Assembly (NCBI GenBank): GCA_023634235.1
Contig: JAMKCF010000001.1
Coordinates: 11,852,258 to 11,916,257, forward strand
Length of the DNA stretch: 64,000 nt
Direction of reading: 5' to 3'
Source: Pisaster brevispinus
Taxonomy: Eukaryota; Echinodermata; Asteroidea; Forcipulatida; Asteriidae
A program made the translations under genes and the position numbers. How positions within the stretch are numbered: position 1 is the stretch's first letter; each line of letters opens with the position of its first letter. Under the pieces are notes generated by a model. It was not told the DNA's origin. It was given only the letters and a program-made list of their open reading frames with translations, and did not search any database. Of this stretch, positions 47,423-58,045 are shown one piece after another.

Positions 47423-47865
47423 TCAAAGTAAAGCAATCAAATCCTCAAGTGTTTCTTGTAGTTCAAATGAATTATCTGCGGGAGAATGATCGTTGAGGGC
47501 GCTTTCAGACTCAGTTGGGTCTGGCGGTAGTTTTGCTCTGATGATCATTTCCCGTATATTTTGGTCTTTTTTGAAAGCAATGAAGGGTGGATTCGGAAAT
47601 ATTTCCACGAGTGTGTCATTGCTTTGAATTTGAGGCCAGAATTTGGTGGTTGCTCGTGAAATATCCTTGTGGAATATAGTGCCAGGTTGTTGGTTGTTGT
47701 GAAGACGAGAGGTGTTTTTGAGTTTTGTTGTACTTCCTGTCTTTTATGAATCATATCAGCACGTTCATGCTGTGATACTTTTTGTATCTGTGTGTTTACT
47801 TCATCATGGGTGTAACCTCTTGTGAGTTTGTTTTTTCGCTGTATTTTCATCAAGTTATCAACCAT
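47423..47865 (-). pseudogene. C-terminal part of a second Penelope-like RT
   Basis: The complement gives LTRGYTHDEVNTQIQKVSQ, KTPLVFTTTNNLALYSTRI, then in the next frame FPNPPFIAFKKDQNIREMI and IRAKLPPDPTESE. These blocks correspond to the region after the RT core in Penelope-like proteins (RGY.., ..P.V.., ..P..AF+R..N+R+.++RAKL). A frameshift lies near 47600. No GIY-YIG part follows before the stop at 47423. The matching N-terminal part is at 50349-51747; the RT core between them is missing and replaced by hAT-derived sequence. Confidence 0.65.
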
Positions 47866-48064
47866 GAGAATTTCCTACCGCTGCTGCACGAACAGTAAGC
47901 TTATTTTGATAAGTTTTATGTTGAAAACAAGTCAATCTATTTGTCCTAATAAAATATAAAGTCAAGCTCAGCGCTAACCTTTTGTTAAATAACCATGATT
48001 TTATCTGGCCTCAATTCAATGTGTGGTGCTTGTTGTGCTTTAATTCTTTGGGGGGGTTTTAGCC

Positions 48065-48870
48065 CTAAGCGATGCCCTTCAACACTCCATTGGCATCGCC
48101 AGCTTTTAATTCGCAGCAGTCAACTATTTTAGATGTTACTGTCCCGTCCTTCGTAACATATCGCAGATACACATTTTCCTGTTCAAAAACACCCTGTCGG
48201 TTGTTCCATCGGCCATAACACAAGAAACGAGCCTCTTTTATCTCTGCCGACAACTCATTTTTCTTTGTGAGGGCGATTGCATCTACAAACTGCCTACATG
48301 CTTTGTCATTCCGGTAATTGTTTCCAATATCTACTCCATTTTTAGACTGCAGATCACATAATTTTGAAAATTTTGTCATTGCAATATCCTCCTTGGCCAT
48401 GAATTGCGCTGTATTAAACAAAGCACGGCATCGTTGTTTCTCAGCTTGAGAGAGTTCACGAAGGTAACGGTCCATAGGGGCATTTCCTGGATCTTGCAAG
48501 AGAGACCTTTTCGCTCCAACTCTTTTGTGGTGTTCACTTGTGTCATGTGTCACAATACCCCCTTTCCGATATTCTGAAGGATTTACAGCTCCCTGACCCG
48601 AACCTTTGAAAAAAGGGCCTGCATGATCAGCTAAGTCAGGTTCATCACGGCACCAACTGCAAAACATGAGGCTTTTCTCTTCATCATTTACCAACCAGGG
48701 ATACTCTTTACTCCATGTCGGTACAAACGTTTCCTCTTTTTTTCGTACGCAAGCTTGACATTTTTTGATTCTGTTTGCTTGCTTCTTTTAATACTAGAAG
48801 ACAGGCTGCTAGAAGATGCTTGGGACGTCGAAGAGCTAGGTCTCAGACTCACCAAATATTTATCCATTTT
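48065..48870 (-). pseudogene. hAT-type transposase N-terminal exon, copy 1
   Basis: Starts MDKYLVSLRPSSSTSQASSS, then after a frameshift near 48715 EYPWLVNDEEKSLMFCSWCR, a TTF/BED-like zinc-finger region with HDTSEHHKR. Then MAKEDIAMTKFSKLCDLQS and EIKEARFLC. In related hAT proteins the next words are VMADGTTD, holding a catalytic Asp; here a 2-base deletion changes them to YGRWNNR, after which the proper frame resumes (GVFEQENVYLRYVTKDGTV, DCCELKAGDANGVLKGI). The 2-base loss together with an older 1-base loss makes a 3-base total, so the frame is kept but the motif is lost. It ends at TAG 48065-48067; the RNase H core beyond is absent. Confidence 0.75.
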
Positions 48871-49019
48871 CAACATAAAATACAAGTCAATCTATTTGTC
48901 CTAATAAAATATAAAGTCAAGCTCAGCGCTAACCTTTTGTTAAATAACCATGATTTTATCTGGCCTCAATTCAATGTGTGGTGCTTGTTGTGCTTTAATT
49001 CTTTGGGGGGGGTTTTAGC

Positions 49020-49825
49020 CCTAAGCGATGCCCTTCAACACTCCATTGGCATCGCCAGCTTTTAATTCGCAGCAGTCAACTATTTTAGATGTTACTGTCC
49101 CGTCCTTCGTAACATATCGCAGATACACATTTTCCTGTTCAAAAACACCCTGTCGGTTGTTCCATCGGCCATAACACACAAGAAACGAGCCTCTTTTATC
49201 TCTGCCGACAACTCATTTTTCTTTGTGAGGGCGATTGCATCTACAAACTGCCTACATGCTTTGTCATTCCGGTAATTGTTTCCAATATCTACTCCATTTT
49301 TAGACTGCAGATCACATAATTTTGAAAATTTTGTCATTGCAATATCCTCCTTGGCCATGAATTGCGCTGTATTAAACAAAGCACGGCATCGTTGTTTCTC
49401 AGCTTGAGAGAGTTCACGAAGGTAACGGTCCATAGGGGCATTTCCTGGATCTTGCAAGAGAGACCTTTTCGCTCCAACTCTTTTGTGGTGTTCACTTGTG
49501 TCATGTGTCACAATACCCCCTTTCCGATATTCTGAAGGATTTGCAGCTCCCTGACCCGAACCTTTGAAAAAAGGGCCTGCATGATCAGCTAAGTCAGGTT
49601 CATCACGGCACCAACTGCAAAACATGAGGCTTTTCTCTTCATCATTTACCAACCAGGGATACTCTTTACTCCATGTCGGTACAAACGTTTCCTCTTTTTT
49701 TCGTACGCAAGCTTGACATTTTTTGATTCTGTTTGCTTGCTTCTTTTAATACTAGAAGACAGGCTGCTAGAAGATGCTTGGGACGTCGAAGAGCTAGGTC
49801 TCAGACTCACCAAATATTTATCCAT
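49020..49825 (-). pseudogene. hAT-type transposase N-terminal exon, copy 2
   Basis: Same product as copy 1, with the same frameshift near 49670. This copy keeps the motif VMADGTTDR but runs out of frame directly after it because one G is missing (DRVFLNRK instead of DRGVFEQENV). It therefore shows the ancestral motif and the ancestral single-base lesion that copy 1 later masked. TTF-type zinc finger residues MFCSWCR and HDTSEHHKR are intact. The catalytic core is not encoded in either copy. Confidence 0.75.
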
Positions 49826-50055
49826 TTTCAACATAAAATAATAGTATTACGCCGGTACACAAAAACAGCTCGCTAAGAATTGTACTGCATGCAGCTGTCA
49901 GATCTAGATAAACATAAACCACGTGTGTACGCAATGCACAGCACCGTACCATCAAGCGATGGCAACGTTACCGGTACTTCACTCGGTCAACCGCCTTACC
50001 AATAAGGCGGGGACGAGGGATCCATGAGTACAAGATTGTTTCCTTGGCTCCCCTC

Positions 50056-50207
50056 GATTGTACATACAAGTGCAGGCATGTAATAAGGAAACCAGTGTCA
50101 GTTAAGATCGCGCAAGCAACACGACATCCATGCACCGATTGTACATACGCAGGCATGTAATAAGGAAACCAGTGTCAGTTAAGATCGCGCAACACGACAC
50201 CCATGCA
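50056..50207 (+). repeat. 81-bp tandem repeat, two copies
   Basis: Copies start at 50056 and 50137 with GATTGTACATAC, and share GCAGGCATGTAATAAGGAAA and CCAGTGTCAGTTAAGATCGC. The second copy lacks two 4-base pieces. Confidence 0.85.
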
Positions 50208-50348
50208 CAACAATAAATATATACACGTCAACTTCAGGGGATTTTTTTAATGCTTAGATTTTATTAATGCTTGGACACTTTGAAGGAAATCACCAGTGGA
50301 ATAAAACGGTATTTTATTTTATTAATTAATATATAACTCATCAGTTTT

Positions 50349-51747
50349 TCAATCTGAGCACTTGCCCGATCGGGCAGACCGATCAGGCGTCCAGGTTGCC
50401 CGACAAAGTTTCACCGTGTCCCGGGCAATCGGACAGGCGATTTGTCGAGGCCTGGATTTGTGGTTGATGGTGTTTTGATTGGCCATTTTGGTGAGGGCAT
50501 CGTGAACCAATTGACTTGTTTCATGTGTGATCTGAGCTTGTTCTAGCTCTTCATAGTGCTGGGAACTAAGATGGCCATAGCCTACGGCTAGATAATCAGT
50601 GAGGTTCCTAATGCAGATTCCTCTGCCTTTGTGATATGGTTTGATCACGATTTTGTTGTTTTTCAACTGTGATAGAGCTGATCTTTGGTTCTTGGTCATA
50701 TTGTTTGTTTGTTGTTTTAAACGAATATGAGCAAGTTGAAATTTTGTAGCTTCCAAATAATTCTCAAGTTTGAGATTAAATGTTGATTTGGGAAGCCACG
50801 TTGAAGGTGGTTTCAAGGGTTGAGTTTTGGAAGTCTTAGTGTGCATAAGGTATGCGACTCTCATCCTACGATTGAAAGTTTGTATGTCTTTCAAAAGAGA
50901 ACGGCGTGTAGGTTTGGCAGGGGTAGGAACGAAATTGAGACCTTTGCCCAATGCGATTTTCTGATGTGTAGAAAGATCAACATCGGATAGGTTTGTTATG
51001 AATTGTTCGCTTTGTGTAGCCAAATCAGTTAACAGATAATTTTGTCTCTGTTGGGATAAGGTTGAGCAATGGCGGGAAAACGTGTTGCTTTTCTTTGGTT
51101 TCGTGCGAGAGACTTTCCTTTATAGTATTTACGATTAACCATTGTTTATTGTGAAGTTTATTTAGATTGGTAGAAATAATAATATTCGCTAAATGTGAAG
51201 CAAAGTTTGGTTTGGGAAAGTCAGTGACTCTCTTCTCTTTTTCGCTTCAAGCCTTTGGTCGGTTGTTGTCTTGATCTTGCGAAGAAGTTGAACAGTTTCT
51301 GTGCTGTGGTCAATTCTTCAATCTTGAAATGTTTCTTGATCTTGAATGCTGCTGTTTCTATTGCTTCGGCCAGTCTTGTCTCGATGTCGGCCTTGAATTT
51401 GGTGTACTGGTCAAGTGTTAGCCCTGCAAACATAACACACACCTGGGTCTCAAGAGTTTTCCAAGAATCTTTGAAGGATTCTTCGTAAGACAGAAGACGG
51501 TGGGGGTGTGGTGGTCTTGCTTGTGAGCTGATGTACGCAGGAGGTGTTTTCGTTTTGACAGGGAAATCAACCGTTTATCAATGTGAGCTTTGGCTGTTGT
51601 GAGGGTTGACATGTTCACAGCCAAAGCCTTGATAAGGTCAAATCTGCAGATGGCAGTTGTTTCCTTGTCGTTGTGACTTTTGGAATCTTTGGAATAGCGT
51701 TTTCTAAATCTTTTTCCAAGCTGTTGATCAGTGATCTGTTGCCGCAA
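50349..51747 (-). pseudogene. N-terminal part of the second Penelope-like element
   Basis: From the complement: an upstream frame (51747-51418) with LISLSKRKHLLR, a second (51442-51221) with LTLDQYTKFKADIETRLAEA, and the main frame (51023-50349) with SDVDLSTHQKIALGKGLNFV, FNRRMRVAYLMHT, PPSTWLPKSTFNLKLENYL, LSQLKNNKIVIKPYHKGRG and GYGHLSSQHYEELEQAQ. The order fits the N-terminal region and first RT block of Penelope-like proteins (GL.F.PTP, R+R, vIKp..KG). Homology ends near NTINHKS at about 50460, before the KVHK and YIDD blocks. Frameshifts separate the frames. The C-terminal part is at 47423-47865, so a broad internal segment has been lost. Confidence 0.65.
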
Positions 51748-51860
51748 GGGAAAGATTCAGTGCTGGAATTATCATCATTTCATTCCTCTACATAGCTACG
51801 TGTCATTCCATAAAATTCCTGATTGTATTAACAACATTGTTTCACTATTTTCAATAACAG

Positions 51861-53698
51861 ATCCATTATCTTCAAAGAATGACTTCTTTATACAGAGACT
51901 CACTAAGGCATGTAAACCACTCCAACCTTCAACTCTCAGACAAGGTAATTACTATTCAATAGTTACAACTTATGTTGTCATTTATGCAATTAAAAATTCT
52001 CTGAAATAATATCAAACTCCCATTTGTTGTCCCTTGGAAACAGCTAAATACATGTACATGTGTACAAGTTTCTTTTTTAAACACAACTATAAAACCTTGT
52101 GATACTTATATTTCCAAGCAAAAAAACCATGCCTCTTGATAAAAATTCTTTGAGTTTCCACCATCCCAACCACATAAAACCAACACTTTCAACCCCATAA
52201 TCACTTCCAAAAATTAAAATTTTCTCTTTACAGTTAACCCAAATCAGCATTAACATTCAAGATGCTGTTGACTTCGCTTATGGACTCTAAATCTCCACAA
52301 CTGTGACTTACAGCACGTGAAAAGTTAACCCATCTCGGTGAAGAAGGACCTGCCAATTTGAAAAAACTCAGTGCCTCACTACATCGATCTCCAGGTAACA
52401 TTCTGGATCCAACATCAATCCTTAAATAACCAACTTCACACCAACCAACCATATTCCCAAACTTTTCAAAACAAAACCTTTTCAACCATATGGTCCCAAA
52501 CTTACCTACAACCAGGTATCAAAAATTTGGTCTTACAAGAAACTTTCCACAGCTCTCCATTGCTTTATATACCCACCAACTTAAAATTGTAATATCATCC
52601 AATAACCCTCAGCCACTGCTATCCGTCAACCATTGCTTTATATACCCACCAACTTAAAATTGTAATATCATCCAATAACCCTCAGCCACTGCTATCCGTC
52701 AACCAATCTATCATTAACTTCAACCGTCTACCTTTGCCTTTAACCTGTTCAATCCATGTTTATCCAACAGCTCCCCCAAAGAAACACCTCTTCAAAACAC
52801 AAGGACCTAAAATCACAACAAAGATTATGAAATTTACTCCCAAACCAATTAGCTCTACACAACCAGGTGAGTTTCAAAACTGTTTCCTAATTCATAATAT
52901 ACGTATTAATACACATCCACATCACTCCCCATATGCAAAACAACAAAACACTTAGCCAAAAATAATTACTCCCGCACCGTTGTAATAATCTCCCCAACAT
53001 AATGCACACCCACCAACTCTCCCTGATTTTGGATAAGTTCCCCAAAAATCAACAAATCTATCAAGTTTTGACAAACAAATTTGTAAATCTTCCTGATTTA
53101 GACTTAATCTTCTTTATTATGTTGAGTGTAATCTTAAAAACCGCTTTAATTGTTGAACAAATCTCCCTGATAACATGATACAATTACACCTACATCCAAT
53201 TGACTTCCAACACAACACCCCTCCATAAACAAAAACACAATCAAACAAGTTAATACAACCTAACCTTATACAACATTCACTTTCTCTCTCACTTCTACTA
53301 CTCATAATTCAGACCCTCAATATGTTGTAATTACCTCTCTTTTAACAGACACTCCAATAACTACTTGCAAAGAAGTTCTTTCAGAGTGCGGCTGGTCAGA
53401 CATCGAAGGTACACCCCTCCAATTCTTAAAAAAACAACTAAACCAATAAACTCCCATATTTAAATGTTACTTCATTCAAAACAAATCACTAATAATGATT
53501 TCAATAACATTAACAAACTCTTCATCTATTTCCCATTTGGTCATACCAACAGATCTAACTGATGATGATGCGTGTGACATACCACAACCTTCATCATCCT
53601 CCTGAAGAAAAACAGATGAACAACCAACTGCAAAGGAGCCCTCCACACCCATACCATCCACACCCATAGCCAGTACCGAAGAGCTCCCCTCTGAATAA
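51861..53698 (+). pseudogene. unrecognised five-exon gene with phase-1 introns
   Basis: Exons: 51861-51944, 52234-52394, 52770-52866, 53349-53408 and 53553-53698, each with a pyrimidine tract plus AG before it and GT after it. Exon ends leave one base (CAA G, CCA G, CCA G, GAA G) and the next exons supply two, so every intron is phase 1. Readable blocks: NDFFIQRLTKACKPLQPSTL; LTAREKLTHLGEEGPANLKK; PPKKHLFKTQGPKITTKIMK; TPITTCKEVLSECGWSDIED; DDDACDIPQPSSSS; PSTPIPSTPIASTEELPSE then TAA. I know no family for it. A one-base frame loss is needed inside exon 2, and a TGA in exon 2 and one in exon 5 interrupt it. The 5' end seems cut off by the minus-strand Penelope-like element. Confidence 0.45.
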
Positions 53699-54240
53699 TT
53701 CTGGCCCCAACAACTACCTTATACATTTAATAAAACAACTTAGAAACCCTTACTATAAATACTACCTCAAGTCAAACCATATACTTTCTGTCAAGAAAAC
53801 TTTTTCGAAATTAACTTTCGATACAACAATAATTTGCTATGATGATCCACTTCCAAACCTTATCTTTTAAAGTAAAAAAAATACCTACCAAACAAAACAA
53901 CAGTTGTCTATCGCCCCTAAAATAAGTGAACAATTGCATTCTACCTCCATGTCTCTACTTAACAATATGTTCCAAAATACAACTCCCAAAACAATTTTCG
54001 TTTCTACCTTTTATTCACCAAACCCATAACAACTGTTCATCCTAAATATATACGTTTCATAAAATCTGAGTAAAATAAATACCTTGGCTCCCAAACCACA
54101 TTATGTTCCGAGTTTTTGTACATCCGTTCCGTTTCTTCATTCCCATACTTCCCTTCAAAACCTATAAGTCAATGACAACCGCAAACAGACAATCACAGTA
54201 ACAAGAACGCATCATAAATGACAAAAACTATATATTAAAA
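51990..54240 (+). other. G-poor island covering the introns of the unknown gene
   Basis: The plus strand is strongly depleted in G. By hand count the third intron (52867-53348) has about 35 G in 482 bases (7%), while C is roughly 23%. Exon 4 (53349-53408) has 13 G in 60. The depletion continues after the last exon to about 54240, where composition changes abruptly to mixed, GC-richer sequence. Confidence 0.7.
52559..52704 (+). repeat. 73-bp perfect tandem duplication
   Basis: ATTGCTTTATATACCCACCA begins at 52559 and again at 52632, and both copies end CTGCTATCCGTCAACC without a visible difference. It lies in intron 2 of the unknown gene. Confidence 0.92.
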
Positions 54241-55093
54241 AACACATAAAATCGCTCGGTCAACAAATGATGACATCGCCAAAAGCGAGACCAAACGGCC
54301 AAATTGCGCAAACGCCAAAATTGCGCAAACGCCCAAAATGGCAAAAATGTACCCGTGGGTTGGAGTCTGCATTGGTGTTCCGACGTCTACCCGCGATTGT
54401 GTGCAGCGGGATACCTGCATTGGTCGACAATATTAGGCGGCCATTATTGGGAGCGTTTTCGTGGCTGTACAAATACGTAACTGTTTCGTTCTTTGGCCAG
54501 TGATTAACCAATGGCCAAATCAACAGAAACTCTACAAAATGATTAGCTCTGAGTGTCCTTCCAAGTACCCCCCTCACCCCACATTACATTTGCAGCATTT
54601 TATATGCAAGAATTGCTCCCAATCGCAAAGCGCAGCATCCCGCTAGTATATTATTAAAACCGTGTTAAACTTCGAACCCGCGGCGCTGCGGGATCCGCCG
54701 ATCCGCTTGCGTTTGGTGACCTCGCCCCAGCACAGGGGCTTGGGGACGAGAGACGATTTTTAGCTGCCATCTTGGGTCGCCATCTTTCTCGACTGGTGTC
54801 CCGGCGGCGTGCCTTCCGGACGCTGGTTCTCGAGCTGGGTGCCAATTTTATTTCTCACGTGTGATTGGTCCTGTCTTTCCTCGACCTTCGGTGTCTGCCG
54901 CAATTTCCCGGCACTCTCAATAAGATTGTTTTACTGTCATTTGTCTTCGGAAAATATTTTGTGCACGTTTTGTTGGTAAAATGGTATCAGAGTAATTACC
55001 TAATAAATATCTAATGCATTTTATATGTCACTAAAAGTCCTTGGTTCCAACGACACGCAAGTCTTTTCGGCGAATAGTCAGAAGTAGCGTTGC
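54241..55093. other. no gene recognised; GC-rich patch
   Basis: A short direct repeat ATTGCGCAAACGCC occurs twice at about 54303-54333. A GC-rich patch spans 54665-54900, without motif-bearing frames. Confidence 0.35.
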
Positions 55094-55351
55094 GTGACTG
55101 AGGTAATTTCTCATGACTGCGTGCAATTCGTCATTATTTTGATCGTATGGGGCGTATGTTTACCAGTTTTACGTGATGAAAACAAGGAGACAAACGTTTG
55201 GGTTTTTCTCATTTTCGTTATTATAATTTTGTATTTTGTCATTGATGCAAGAAACTACGAACAGGCAGTTAAAATAAGATGTAACTGTAATTGTGATACA
55301 AGACATTCCCTGATGAAGGCTCTCTCATGCAGTCATAATTATGGTCAATAA
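55094..55351 (+). CDS. hypothetical small hydrophobic ORF
   Basis: 85 codons from ATG, with two hydrophobic stretches (VIILIVWGVCLPVL and VWVFLIFVIIILYFVI) and a Cys-rich tail (CNCNC). It could be a two-span membrane protein, but it has no known family, and AT-rich DNA easily yields such frames. Existence as a gene is doubtful. Confidence 0.12.
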   Translation: MTEVISHDCVQFVIILIVWGVCLPVLRDENKETNVWVFLIFVIIILYFVIDARNYEQAVKIRCNCNCDTRHSLMKALSCSHNYGQ

Positions 55352-55358
55352 TTAGTCT

Positions 55359-55721
55359 GCGTGTAGGGATAACTGGTGACCTGATTTTTGCTTGATTAAC
55401 GCCAAATGGAAAAGAGTGTACCAGCTACGAAATTATGGTCAATCAATCGGGGCCCAATTTCATAGAGCTGCTTAAGCAGAAAATATCGCTTAACAAATGT
55501 CTGCTAACCAGAACTGTGCAGGATACAAGTCACAAATTGTACATGTGACATGGTAGTTTGGCTGGTAACCTTATACTGGTAAGCATAATTTTGTTGTGCT
55601 TAGCTACTTATTGTGCGTAAGCGGCTCTATGAAATTGGGCCCTGCATGTAGGAATAACTGGTGCCCTAATTTTTCCTTGAATAACGCTAAATGGAAGAGA
55701 GTGTACCAGTGACGAAACTTT
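55359..55721 (+). repeat. imperfect direct repeats on both sides of the MITE
   Basis: GTAGGGATAACTGGTGACCT with AAGAGTGTACCAGCTACGAA (55359-55434) recurs as GTAGGAATAACTGGTGCCCT with AGAGAGTGTACCAGTGACGA (55644-55721). The length, about 77 bases, is far longer than a target duplication. Confidence 0.75.
55450..55642. mobile_element. 193-bp GGGCCC-terminated MITE
   Basis: Starts GGGCCCAATTTCATAGAGCT and ends GGCTCTATGAAATTGGGCCC, with inner GCTTA/TAAGC pairs. It is the best preserved of three related copies (7930-8104, 11107-11361). Non-coding. Confidence 0.85.
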
Positions 55722-55729
55722 ATCATGCA

Positions 55730-57010
55730 TCTTGGACAACGCACACACTACAAAATGCCACTTCAGCTTTGGTTACATTTTTTTGGGAAAACCATGGAAA
55801 GCCAAAAATTAAAAACAACAACAGAAAGTGACAGTTTGTAACAATGTTACATAAGTAGGCCATATATTCAAAAACAGTGTGACAATTGATGGAAACAAAG
55901 CATGGATTGATCTATTTTTAAAGAAATTTGCAGAAATAATGAATTTGTTCACATACATCCGTTAAACACGATTGAATGTTTTGCTAACATTCGGCCTTAC
56001 ATTATAACTGTATCAACTGTTAATCAACACAGTAGGTCTCTTCTGCTCTCGACTTCTTACGAACGTCTTTAGTCGGGTAACTCTGTGGCTTTTGACGGTG
56101 ATTATGGGTTTGTTGAGGACGGTACCAGAAACCACTCTGATGCTGCCGAACTCGCCGTGTTTTGAAAAATTAATGTCTGATTGGCTGTTTCAAAAAGACC
56201 TCCTGAATGGTCGACACTGTGATGACATTGGACCGCTCTATTATAACATGGGTATGCGATTACCAAAGTGCGGTCAATACAATTAAATAAGTGTGTATTA
56301 GCAGTGTGTTGTGTTTTTATAGGACTCGGGAACGACACTAAGTCAACTGGGAGAAATACTAAGTGCAGTGAATAAAATTAATTCAACAATGACTGAGATG
56401 ATTGAATTAAAATTCTGCTCGAAATTGGGACCAAAACATCCACAATTATAAGGATACTGCACATTTCTGTTAATGATACTTTGTCTTCATCCAGGTCATT
56501 TTTTTTTTAGCTTGACATGGCATCCTGTCCCCTTTTTATGTTTCTCCTTTATTATTTCTTTCATAAGTTGATAAATTGCTTACTCATTTTCTGAATAACA
56601 ACATTAAAAAAAAGCAGTATGTAGTCATTGCCAGCAATTAGTTGGGACACATTGCCCTGGACATCAACAAAGTAATAACAAGACAAAAAACAACTCAGAA
56701 AACACACAAATGCAGAAATAAACACATACAGAAAAACCGAAATATACTGAGGAAGAGTTTAAAAGTACATTAATACAAAGAAACAAACGGCAAAACACGG
56801 ATAGAAAAGGTGTAGAAACAAAGACAGGTTTAACAAGTAAAGAAAAAGAGAAACAAAGAAATAAAAAATAAAAGAAAAAAGGAAATCAAGAAACGAATAA
56901 ATACAGGAGCACAGGAGCATAGAAGCATAATTTCCATACAAAGAAACCAGTGGATTGTTTGGGCGTATGTTAGTCGTTCAACACAAGTTTTAACATCATC
57001 AAATTACCTA
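55730..57010. other. no gene recognised
   Basis: AT-rich DNA with an A/AAC-rich tract at 56660-56930 on the plus strand. No motif was seen. Confidence 0.4.
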
Positions 57011-58045
57011 CACATGGTTATTGCTTTGAGCAATTAGTTAATGAGACCACAAGATCTTCCAGTGACTTTGCTTCCAATACAACGATTGATTTTATATTTA
57101 CAACACGTCCAGATCGTGTATGTGATGTAAAAGTGGAGCCTGGGCTTTCTACATCCGATCATAACATGGTTTCTTTCAGAATTCGTGGGTCACCTGGAAA
57201 ATTACCACGTCGTGTTAGGGAAATCTTCCAGTACCACAAAACGGACTTCATTTCCAGACTTTGCTTGCTGCAGTTCCCTGGGGAGTAATTGACTCAGCGA
57301 CATTAACGATGCTTGGGATACGTTCAGTGATTTCTTCCTCAATTGTATCAAGGAATGTGTTCCTGTCCGTAGAGGTCGCAAGAGAGCTAAGCCCTGGATC
57401 ACCGAGGAACTTCATCGGATCGTCCTTGAAAAGCGAAGGTTGTTTCAGCGAGCTCGCGTAAGTGGAACTGAGATAGCATGGAAACAATTTAAACTTGCTA
57501 GGAACAAAGTGCGCAATCTCTCCAAAAGGGCGTATAGTGACTTTGTCACTGATTTATTTAAGAAAAGGGATAATCGGAAAACTTTCTGGTCATTTGTGAA
57601 GTCAAAACGCTACTCTTCTCAATCAACCGATTCTTACCTTATCAATGGTGAAAAACATAAGTGACCCATCTCGGATTGCAAATGAATTTAATGCTCTTTT
57701 CGCCAGTTTTTTCTCCGGATCCACCGACCAGGACTGTGTCACTTCTCCTACGTTGGAATTTCCCCCATTAGAGCATTTTTCCATCACTTCAACTCAGGTT
57801 TCAGCTGAGATTCGGAATCTCTCCGCCCACAAAGCATATGGTCCCGATGGTATTAGCGCCCAAATGGTGAGACTTGCCGCTCCAGCTATTGTTCCTGTTC
57901 TTACAGCTTTTTACAATCATACTCTTGCTGCCGGTTGTCTTCCAAGTGTATGGAAACGTGCTAATATAGTGCTAATATAGTCTTCAAAAAGGGAGAAAAG
58001 AGCAACTTAATGAATTACAGACCCGTTTCTTTGAGTCCAATACAC
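57011..58045 (+). pseudogene. LINE endonuclease C-terminus and RT N-terminal blocks, 3'-truncated
   Basis: Plus-strand blocks: TTIDFIFTTRPDRV and GLSTSDHNMVSFRI (the SDH end of the EEP endonuclease), then INDAWDTFSDFFLNCIKE, KRAKPWITEELHRIVLEKRR, SKRAYSDFVTDLFKKRDNRK, DPSRIANEFNALFASFF, LSAHKAYGPDGISAQMV and finally LMNYRPVSLSPI. These belong to CR1/L2/Jockey-like LINE proteins. Frameshifts lie near 57290, 57650 and 57975; the last is a short duplication of GTGCTAATATA. The coding region stops dead at about 58045 before the YADD block, exactly where a tandem array begins, so the 3' half was lost or displaced by that array. Confidence 0.85.

Larger units (their letters stand above)
47928..49837. 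repeat. 955-bp tandem duplication, two nearly identical copies
   Basis: GTCAATCTATTTGTCCTAAT occurs at 47931 and again at 48886, and the following 950 bases repeat with only a few differences: a 2-base indel (CATAACACAAG versus CATAACACACAAG), one A/G change (near 48590 and 49544) and one extra G in a G-run. This is a very recent duplication or an assembly duplication. Confidence 0.92.

Noticed and set aside
53349..53698. Assignment of the unknown gene to a known acidic nuclear factor family
   Set aside because: The Ser/Pro/Asp-rich C-terminus is low complexity, and no motif in the other exons supports any family.
54982..54992. Primer-binding site TGGTATCAGAG of a Copia-like LTR element
   Set aside because: No LTR ending in CA precedes it, no second LTR and no gag-pol motif follow. 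The 11-base match is too weak alone.
55094..55351. Small membrane protein as a firm gene call
   Set aside because: The hydrophobic pattern is common in AT-rich chance frames; no splice, promoter or family support.
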